From Oxalobacteraceae bacterium (GTDB lineage: Bacteria; Pseudomonadota; Gammaproteobacteria; Burkholderiales; Burkholderiaceae_D), in NCBI GenBank assembly GCA_947446335.1, contig CANFGA010000063.1, positions 1-10,542 on the forward strand: 10,542 bases of DNA, in the 5' to 3' direction. Position 1 is the first letter of the stretch, and each line of letters starts with the position of its first letter. Under the pieces are notes generated by a model. It did not search any database. It was not told where the DNA came from and worked only from the letters and a program-made list of their open reading frames with translations. The position numbers and the translations under genes are program-made. Shown piece after piece: positions 5,079 to 10,542 of this stretch.

Positions 5079-7976
5079 TCAGGCGACCTTGCGCGCTTCG
5101 CCGTTGCCAAACAAGTTGCTGATGCAGCGCGCGCACAAGGTAGGGTGCTCGGCATGCGCCCCCACATCTTGGCGGTAGTGCCAGCAGCGCTCGCATTTGG
5201 CTGCGTTCGACGCACTCACGGCCACGCTTTCATCGGCCGCACTGGCCACCTCAAATACATCGGCCTGCGAGGTGATGAAGACGAATTTCAAGTCATCCCC
5301 CAGGCTTTCCAGCAATGCGTACTTGGCGCCGCTGGCCTTGATCGACAACTCTGCCTGCAGCGACGAGCCGATGGCGCCCGAGCCGCGCAATTCTTCCAGT
5401 TGCTTGGTGACGTCGGTGCGCACCGCGCGCAGCAGGGTGAATTTTTCCAGCAGCGCGGCGCCGTCGGCTACTTCCGGCAAGACCCAGTAGATTTGCGTGA
5501 AGATGGTTTCGTCGCTGGCCTGGTAGGCATCGCTGCTTGCGAAGATGGTCCATGCTTCTTCGGCCGTGAACGACAGCGTGGGCGCCATCACGCGCAGCAA
5601 GCTTTGCGTGATGTGCCATAGCGCGGTCTGGGCCGAGCGGCGCGCCGTTGAAGTCAAGCCGGATGTGTACAGTCTGTCCTTGAGGATGTCGAGGTAGAAG
5701 CCGCCCAAATCTTCCGAGCAATAGGTCTGCAGCTTCGAGATCACCGGATGGAATTCGTAACTCTCGTAGTGGGTCAGGATCTCTGCTTGCAGTTGCGCCA
5801 TGCTGGCGATCGCGTAGCGGTCGATGTCGAGCAGGTCGGCTACTGGCAGCGCATCCTTGGCCGGATCGAAGTCGGAAGTGTTGGCCAGCAGGAAGCGCAG
5901 CGTGTTGCGGATGCGGCGATACGATTCGGTGACCCGTTTCAGGATTTCATCCGAGATCGACAATTCGCCCGAGTAATCTGTCGAAGCGACCCACAGGCGC
6001 AAGATGTCGGCGCCCAGCGTGTCTGAAATCTTTTGCGGCGCGACGACATTGCCTTTTGACTTGGACATCTTCTTGCCTTCGCCATCGACCGCGAAGCCGT
6101 GCGTGAGCAAGGCTTTGTACGGTGGGCAGCCGTTCAGCATCGACGAAGTCAGCAGCGACGAATGGAACCATCCGCGATGCTGGTCCGAGCCTTCCAGGTA
6201 CAGGTCGGCCGGAAATTGCAATTGATCCGAGTGCGAGCCCTTGCCGGCAGGGCCGCCCAGCACGGTCTGGTGCGTGGTGCCGGAGTCGAACCAGACATCG
6301 AGCGTATCCCTGTTCTTGACGTAGTTGACGGCATCGTCGCCGAGCAAATCCTTGATATCGAGCGCTTGCCATGCATCGATGCCGCTCTTTTCGATCAGTT
6401 GCGCCACTTGTTCGAGCAATTCGGGCGTTCTCGGATGCAAGTCGCCGCTTTCCTTGTGCACGAAGAAAGCCATCGGCACGCCCCATTGGCGCTGACGCGA
6501 CAAGGTCCAGTCGGGCCGGTTGGCGATCATTCCGTGCAAGCGGGCCTGGCCCCAGTCAGGGAAGAAGCGGGTGGCGGCGATGCCGGCCAGCGCCGTTTCG
6601 CGCAGCGTGGCGCCGCCGTTCCGAGGCGTGAGATCCATGCCGGCGAACCACTGCGAGGTGGCGCGGTAGATGATCGGCGTCTTGTGGCGCCAGCAATGCA
6701 TGTAGCTGTGTTCGAACATCTTCAGGTGCAGCAGCGCGCCCGCTTCGGTCAAGGCGTCGCAGATCGGCTTGGACGCTTCCCAGATCGACATGCCGCCAAA
6801 CAGCGGCAGCCAGGATGCATATTTGCCATCGCCCAGCACCGGTTTCAGGATATCGTCATCCTTGACGCCGTGCGCCTTGCAGGAAATGAAGTCATCGACG
6901 CCGTAAGCTGGCGCCGAGTGGACGATGCCGGTGCCGCTCTCGGTGGTGACGTACTCGGCCAGATACAGCGGCGAGAGCCGATCGTAACCGGCGTCGAGCT
7001 TGTACAGCGGGTGGTGAAACGCAATGCCAGCCAGCGCGGCACCGAGGCAGGTGGCGATGATCTTGCCTTCGCGCTGATAGCGCGCCAGGGAGGATTCGAC
7101 CAGATCGACCGCCAGGATCAAGAGATTGCCATCGGTTTGCACCAGCGCATAGCTCACTTCCGGATGCACGTTCAGCGCCTGGTTCGATGGAATGGTCCAC
7201 GGTGTCGTGGTCCAGATCACGATCTGACCTTCATCGCTCGGCAAGGCCGTCAAGCCGAAGGCAGCGGCCAGTTTGGCCGGTTCAGCGAAGCGGAAGCCGA
7301 CATCGATCGCCGGGTCGCGCTTGTCCTGGTATTCGACTTCTGCCTCGGCCAAGGCCGAGCCGCAGTCGAAGCACCAGTTGACCGGCTTCAAGCCGCGATA
7401 GACATAGCCTTTATCGAGCAGCGTGCCGAGCGCGCGCAACTCATCGGCTTCATTGCCGTAGTTCATCGTCAAATACGGCTTGTCCCAATCGCCCAGCACG
7501 CCGAGGCGGATGAAGTCCTTTTTCTGGCGCTCGACCTGTTCGATCGCATAGCTGCGCGCCTTGACCAGCACATCGGCAGTCGGCAGGTTCTTGCCGAATT
7601 GCTTTTCGATCTGGATCTCGATCGGCATGCCGTGGCAATCCCAGCCCGGCACATAGGGCGCATCGAAACCGGCCATCGTGCGCGCCTTGATGATCATGTC
7701 TTTCAGTATCTTGTTGACCGCGTGACCGATGTGGATATCGCCGTTCGCATATGGCGGGCCGTCGTGCAGGATGAATTTCGGACGGCCGGCAGCGGCCTTG
7801 CGGATGCGCTGGTAGATTTTCTTGTCCTGCCATTGCTGGACCCACTGCGGTTCGCGCTTGGCCATGTCTCCGCGCATCGGAAATGGCGTCTCCGTCATGT
7901 TGACCGGGTATTTGCTGTCAGGCTTCTTGGCCGATTTCTGCTGCTTGGGTGCGACTGGTTTGCTGGTATCGGACAT
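5079..7976 (-). CDS. ileS: Isoleucyl-tRNA synthetase
   Basis: Cytoplasmic class I aminoacyl-tRNA synthetase that charges tRNA-Ile. It has 965 residues (E. coli 938); most of the excess is a Lys-rich N-terminal extension before FPMRGDMAKREP (32-43). The Rossmann core carries DGPPYANGDIHIGH (72-85, HIGH at 82-85), GWDCHGMPIE (111-120), WFDSGTTH (562-569), DLYLEGSDQHRGWF (591-604) and KMSKS (636-640). The CP1 editing domain carries WTTTPWTIPSNQALNVHP (255-272) and GTGIVHSAPAYGVDDF (348-363), the second holding the editing Asp. The anticodon-binding region follows from about 690. The C-terminal zinc module has CERC (928-931) and CARC (948-951), i.e. Cys928, Cys931, Cys948 and Cys951. This zinc-containing form is the ordinary bacterial mupirocin-sensitive type rather than the eukaryote-like form; the sensitivity itself is inferred. 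It lies 69 bp after ribF and 71 bp before lspA. I see no T-box leader. Confidence 0.99.
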   Translation of the reverse strand: MSDTSKPVAPKQQKSAKKPDSKYPVNMTETPFPMRGDMAKREPQWVQQWQDKKIYQRIRKAAAGRPKFILHDGPPYANGDIHIGHAVNKILKDMIIKARTMAGFDAPYVPGWDCHGMPIEIQIEKQFGKNLPTADVLVKARSYAIEQVERQKKDFIRLGVLGDWDKPYLTMNYGNEADELRALGTLLDKGYVYRGLKPVNWCFDCGSALAEAEVEYQDKRDPAIDVGFRFAEPAKLAAAFGLTALPSDEGQIVIWTTTPWTIPSNQALNVHPEVSYALVQTDGNLLILAVDLVESSLARYQREGKIIATCLGAALAGIAFHHPLYKLDAGYDRLSPLYLAEYVTTESGTGIVHSAPAYGVDDFISCKAHGVKDDDILKPVLGDGKYASWLPLFGGMSIWEASKPICDALTEAGALLHLKMFEHSYMHCWRHKTPIIYRATSQWFAGMDLTPRNGGATLRETALAGIAATRFFPDWGQARLHGMIANRPDWTLSRQRQWGVPMAFFVHKESGDLHPRTPELLEQVAQLIEKSGIDAWQALDIKDLLGDDAVNYVKNRDTLDVWFDSGTTHQTVLGGPAGKGSHSDQLQFPADLYLEGSDQHRGWFHSSLLTSSMLNGCPPYKALLTHGFAVDGEGKKMSKSKGNVVAPQKISDTLGADILRLWVASTDYSGELSISDEILKRVTESYRRIRNTLRFLLANTSDFDPAKDALPVADLLDIDRYAIASMAQLQAEILTHYESYEFHPVISKLQTYCSEDLGGFYLDILKDRLYTSGLTSTARRSAQTALWHITQSLLRVMAPTLSFTAEEAWTIFASSDAYQASDETIFTQIYWVLPEVADGAALLEKFTLLRAVRTDVTKQLEELRGSGAIGSSLQAELSIKASGAKYALLESLGDDLKFVFITSQADVFEVASAADESVAVSASNAAKCERCWHYRQDVGAHAEHPTLCARCISNLFGNGEARKVA

Positions 7977-8029
7977 GTTTTTTCTTCACTGTATGAGAGG
8001 TATTCGGTGTCGCCGGACGCTGGCGCAGG

Positions 8030-8048
8030 AAAAACGCTGACAGCGTCA
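8030..8048 (-). terminator. Weak hairpin plus short T run at the end of ribF (possible attenuator)
   Basis: In minus-strand RNA, ACGCT (8046-8042) and AGCGT (8038-8034) form a 5-bp stem with a 3-nt loop, beginning inside the ribF stop region, followed by four T residues (8033-8030). It is small and ileS continues co-directionally 54 nt further on. At most it would cause partial termination between ribF and ileS; it may be fortuitous. Confidence 0.2.
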
Positions 8049-9017
8049 AATTCGGTCGGTCGCGGTGATGGCCTTGCGCGGCTGGTTGAAGAAGGCGCGC
8101 GCACGCTGCGTGTCGTTGGCGATCGCGGCGGTCAGGCTGGCAAGGTCCGGGTATTTTTCTTCATCGCGCAGTTTTTCGAGAAATTCGACGCGCACCAGTT
8201 TGCCGTAGCACGATGCGCCATAGTCGAACAGATGCACTTCCAGCAGCACGCGCCCGCTGTCGTCGACTGTTGGGCGCACACCCAGGCTGGCCACGGCCGG
8301 CAGCGGCCTGGCACCGAGTCCGTGCACCTGGACCACAAAGATGCCCGACAGCGCAGGGCGGTGCGCCACGCGCAGGTTCAGCGTCGGAAAACCGAGTGTG
8401 CGACCGAGTTTCTGGCCGTGGATCACGTGACCCGAGATCGAGTACGGATGGCCCAGCAATTGCTCGGCATGGGCAAAATCGCCCTGGCCCAGCGCGCTGC
8501 GCACGGCCGACGACGAGATGCGGATGCTGCCGTTCATCACCGTGGGCAAGGTGGCGACATGAAAACCGTATTGCTTGCCGGCCTCGGTCAGCATCGCCAC
8601 GTTGCCGGCGCGCCTTGCACCGTAGCAAAAATCATCGCCGACCATCAGCCACTTCACGTGCAAGCCATCGACCAGCACGCGTTCGGTGAATTCGCGCGGG
8701 CTCAAGGCCGAGAAATGTTCGCTGAAGTGCTTGACGATGACGCGATCGATGCCATTGTCGGACAGCGATTGCAATTTGTCGCGCAAGTTCGCGATGCGTG
8801 GCGGTGCTCGGCTCATGTCGCCGGCGCGCTCGGCGAAAAATTCGCGCGGATGCGGCTCGAACGTCATCACGGCTGCTTCCAGATGCAGTTCCGTGGCAGC
8901 GCTGCGCACGCGCGCGAGCAAGGCTTGATGGCCATAATGCACGCCGTCAAAGTTGCCGATGGTCAGTGCGCAGGGCGCGCGCGCCTGTGCGTTGGGGAGT
9001 CCGCGAAATACCTTCAT
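8046..9017 (-). CDS. ribF: Bifunctional riboflavin kinase / FAD synthetase
   Basis: Converts riboflavin to FMN and then FMN to FAD with ATP, in the cytoplasm. With the start at 9017 it has 323 residues (E. coli 313). The N-terminal FMN adenylyltransferase domain shows GNFDGVHYGH (21-30), FEPHPREFF (53-61), GDDFCYGARRAGN (127-139) and ISSSAVRSAL (167-176). The C-terminal riboflavin kinase domain shows GHVIHGQKLGRTLGFPTLNL (196-215), ASLGVRPTV (243-251) and LEVHLFDY (259-266, with the expected catalytic Glu260), then FLEKLRDEEKYPDL (279-292). The frame stays open to an ATG at 9098, but those 27 extra residues match nothing in the family. The chosen start gives MKVFRGLPN, typical of betaproteobacterial RibF. 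The Shine-Dalgarno sequence is weak at either start. It is the first gene of the long minus-strand run and precedes ileS by 69 bp. I see no FMN riboswitch in its leader. Confidence 0.97.
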   Translation of the reverse strand: MKVFRGLPNAQARAPCALTIGNFDGVHYGHQALLARVRSAATELHLEAAVMTFEPHPREFFAERAGDMSRAPPRIANLRDKLQSLSDNGIDRVIVKHFSEHFSALSPREFTERVLVDGLHVKWLMVGDDFCYGARRAGNVAMLTEAGKQYGFHVATLPTVMNGSIRISSSAVRSALGQGDFAHAEQLLGHPYSISGHVIHGQKLGRTLGFPTLNLRVAHRPALSGIFVVQVHGLGARPLPAVASLGVRPTVDDSGRVLLEVHLFDYGASCYGKLVRVEFLEKLRDEEKYPDLASLTAAIANDTQRARAFFNQPRKAITATDRI

Positions 9018-9112
9018 GGGAATTGTGGTGAAAAACCGTCGCTCAAAAGGGTGGATGAAACCGTGGATCAAGCTCGCCGATGTTAGTCGTGGAGTCAACT
9101 CTCAAGCCGTGG

Positions 9113-9118
9113 ATTATA
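9113..9118 (-). promoter_or_regulatory. Candidate -10 box for the ribF-ileS-lspA-coaBC-dut transcript
   Basis: A perfect TATAAT is read on the minus strand (9118-9113), in the 240-bp gap upstream of ribF. Transcription would start near 9106, giving a leader of about 90 nt. There is no good TTGACA-like -35 box at 16-18 bp (the sequence there is AACTGT/AAACTG) and no TG extension, so an activator or another sigma factor may contribute, or the match may be chance. Confidence 0.4.
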
Positions 9119-9196
9119 CCCGCGGATGATACGGACAGTTTCAGTGATGCACTGCGGTATTGCCGGCAACACCAGATGCTGATCGCTGAAAAGACG

Positions 9197-9232
9197 AAAA
9201 GCGAGGTCTGCAGCGCATGGAGAATCGCTTTT
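9197..9232 (-). terminator. Possible terminator after the TPR-protein gene
   Basis: In minus-strand RNA, AAAAGCGA (9232-9225) can pair with TCGCTTTT (9204-9197) over an 8-bp stem with a 20-nt loop, followed by the T-rich CGTCTTTTC. It begins 25 nt after the stop of the TPR-protein gene, as expected for its terminator. The loop is long and half the stem is A-T, so it would be weak. TCGCT at 9183-9187 could compete for the central AGCGA. Confidence 0.3.
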
Positions 9233-9257
9233 TGGGCTTGTTTTTTGACTGGTCCGC

Positions 9258-10499
9258 TCAGTTGCGGTTCACTTGCAGGATCCAGTAACGCGCCAGATCG
9301 GCTGCGCCGTCCACGCCTTGTACGGTTTTCCATGCTGCGATCGCGTTCGGCTTCTTGCCTGCCTGCGCGTAAGCGATGCCCAGGTGCAGTTTCGCTTCAT
9401 TCGGGTACTTCAGCGTGCCCATCTTCAGCGCTTGCTGCATCAATGCCAGGCCCGGGTCGGCCTGGCCATTGCTGACCATCGCAAAGCCGAGCGCGGCCAG
9501 GCCATCGGCATTCTTGTTCTTGATCAGGTCGGCCTGATCCAGATCCGCACTTTTTTTGCTGTCAGCCTGATTTTTCAAGGCCAGAGTTTTGAGACGCTCG
9601 TGGCGCGCAGCATCGGTCCCGCTGCCCAGCGCACCGCTCTTGTAACCTTGGTCGATGACCTTCAGCGCTTCAGCCGAGTTGCCGGCGAGCAGAGCGAACT
9701 GGCCCATTTCCATGTACTGGGCCGGCTTGGTCAGCAAGCCGTTGGCCAGTTTCAAACGCTGCACGTCGAGCTCTAACCTGCTGGAAAAGCCGGGCTTGCC
9801 GGACACGCGGTTGAGCAAGTCGGCCCAGTAACTGGCCTTCGGATAGCTGCCGGCCAGCTTTTCGAGCGTGGTCACATAGCCGGCCTTGTCGTTCTGCTTG
9901 AGCAAGATGTTGGCCAGCATCTGCAACTGGCCCTCGGTGGCGCCACGGCTGCTTTGCGCAGACAATTCCTTGGCAGCGGCCGCATAGTTGCCGCTGACGT
10001 AATAGGTCTGGATCAGCAGATCGCGCATGGGCTCGGTCTCGCCCTCCTTCAGCGAACGGTTGATCCAGACGATCGCCTTCGGCCAATCCTTGGCGCGGTA
10101 ATACATGCCGGCCAGGCCCTGGATGAATGTGGGCTGCTGCGCCGCAGGCAAGCGGCCCGAGTTGATGACGAACTCAAAGGACTTGGCAGCGGTTTCATTG
10201 TCGCCGCCGGCGGCAGCTGCCGCGCCGCGCACGTATTCGATCTGGTACAGCTCGAACGGGGTCTTCGCGTTGATGCGGTCCGCTTCGCGCAGTTTGGTCA
10301 AGGCTTCTTTGTGCTTGCCGCCCGCCGTCAGTTTTTGCGCGTCCTGCAACACCTTGCCCACTTCCGCGCGCACGGTATCGGCTGCGTGCGCCGACTGAAC
10401 CAGGCCCAGCAGAGATGGTGCCAGCATCAAGCTGGTGGCAGCGATGGTGCCGATGAAGAGACCTGGCAGCAAGCCCCGGCCGAGTCGAAATAGGATCAT
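9258..10499 (-). CDS. Exported tetratricopeptide-repeat protein, unknown function
   Basis: This 413-residue protein has a signal peptide: basic start (MILFRLGRG), hydrophobic core (about 11-34) and a likely signal peptidase I site after AHA (37-39). A periplasmic location is expected. The mature part is almost all helical TPR-like repeats. The clearest are at about 126-155 (LAGMYYRAKDWPKAIVWINR), 160-182, 262-290 (YMEMGQFALLAGNSAEALKV), 333-361 and 370-395 (LHLGIAYAQAGKKPNAIAAW); weaker ones are near 51-72, 88-116 and 192-218. No catalytic domain is visible. TPR arrays generally hold protein partners, so a scaffold or assembly role is plausible; none is named by the context. The ATG at 10499 is preferred over an in-frame TTG at 10517 because it has AAAGAG about 6 nt upstream and opens the signal peptide directly. 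A minus-strand frame entering from the right edge ends at TGA 10512-10510, which might be the tail of an upstream gene, but ten codons are too few to judge. Confidence 0.88.
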   Translation of the reverse strand: MILFRLGRGLLPGLFIGTIAATSLMLAPSLLGLVQSAHAADTVRAEVGKVLQDAQKLTAGGKHKEALTKLREADRINAKTPFELYQIEYVRGAAAAAGGDNETAAKSFEFVINSGRLPAAQQPTFIQGLAGMYYRAKDWPKAIVWINRSLKEGETEPMRDLLIQTYYVSGNYAAAAKELSAQSSRGATEGQLQMLANILLKQNDKAGYVTTLEKLAGSYPKASYWADLLNRVSGKPGFSSRLELDVQRLKLANGLLTKPAQYMEMGQFALLAGNSAEALKVIDQGYKSGALGSGTDAARHERLKTLALKNQADSKKSADLDQADLIKNKNADGLAALGFAMVSNGQADPGLALMQQALKMGTLKYPNEAKLHLGIAYAQAGKKPNAIAAWKTVQGVDGAADLARYWILQVNRN

Positions 10500-10542
10500 G
10501 AATACTCTTTCAGTCAAAGCGATGCAGGGCGGACACGGATGC

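Noticed and set aside
7977..8045. T-box leader before ileS
   Set aside because: The 69-bp gap is too short, has no T-box consensus, and such leaders are typical of Firmicutes rather than proteobacteria.
6099..9086. A 995-codon open frame on the plus strand, antisense to ileS and ribF
   Set aside because: Its translation is rich in Arg, Gln, His and Ala, with no recognisable domain. The opposite strand holds complete IleS and RibF with all catalytic motifs. Long antisense frames are common where the coding strand is GC-biased at third positions, although this one also crosses the 69-bp intergenic gap.
9018..9098. Longer N-terminus for RibF (start at 9098)
   Set aside because: The 27 extra residues match nothing in the RibF family, and MKVFRGLPN at 9017 is the usual start of the betaproteobacterial protein.
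9093..9098. TTGACT on the minus strand as a -35 box for ribF
   Set aside because: No -10-like hexamer occurs 16-18 bp downstream of it on the minus strand; the TATAAT lies on its wrong side.
9018..9110. FMN riboswitch in the ribF leader
   Set aside because: I could not find the conserved FMN-element core segments, and in betaproteobacteria that element usually precedes ribB.

Overview
The window looks like core chromosome of a betaproteobacterium, most likely Oxalobacteraceae (Herminiimonas/Janthinobacterium/Massilia type). This rests on codon usage, on the style of the RibF, IleS, LspA, CoaBC and Dut proteins, and on the order ribF-ileS-lspA-coaBC-dut; the family placement is inference. I see no insertion sequence, phage gene, CRISPR array, tRNA or rRNA.

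Layout. (1) Positions 1-1417, minus strand: an XdhC-family molybdoenzyme maturation protein followed, 17 bp after its stop, by an EamA/DMT-type permease that runs off the left edge. (2) Positions 1492-1699, plus strand: the only plus-strand gene, a 55-residue acidic single-span membrane protein with its own strong intrinsic terminator. (3) Positions 1702-9017, minus strand: one long co-directional run, ribF, ileS, lspA, coaBC, dut and an M48-like lipoprotein, with gaps of 69, 71, 36, 10 and 8 bp. A -10 box upstream of ribF probably drives it. (4) Positions 9258-10499, minus strand: an exported TPR-repeat protein, separated from ribF by 240 bp.

The long run supplies housekeeping functions: FMN/FAD synthesis (RibF), isoleucyl-tRNA (IleS), lipoprotein signal-peptide removal (LspA), coenzyme A synthesis (CoaBC) and dUTP removal (Dut). 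All five carry intact active-site motifs. The last gene encodes a lipobox protein, a predicted substrate of the LspA encoded upstream in the same run.

The most unusual item is that last gene. It is recognisably an M48 (HExxH) metallopeptidase-like lipoprotein with a PDZ-like insertion, but the zinc-binding motif reads KDMAH instead of HExxH and the third ligand Glu is Ala. It is therefore predicted to be a catalytically dead pseudopeptidase. Lesser items are the orphan acidic membrane peptide, a perfect 9-bp stem-loop just upstream of lspA, and an XdhC with no molybdenum hydroxylase gene beside it. I found no evidence of a wholly new multi-gene system; most of the window is ordinary housekeeping DNA.
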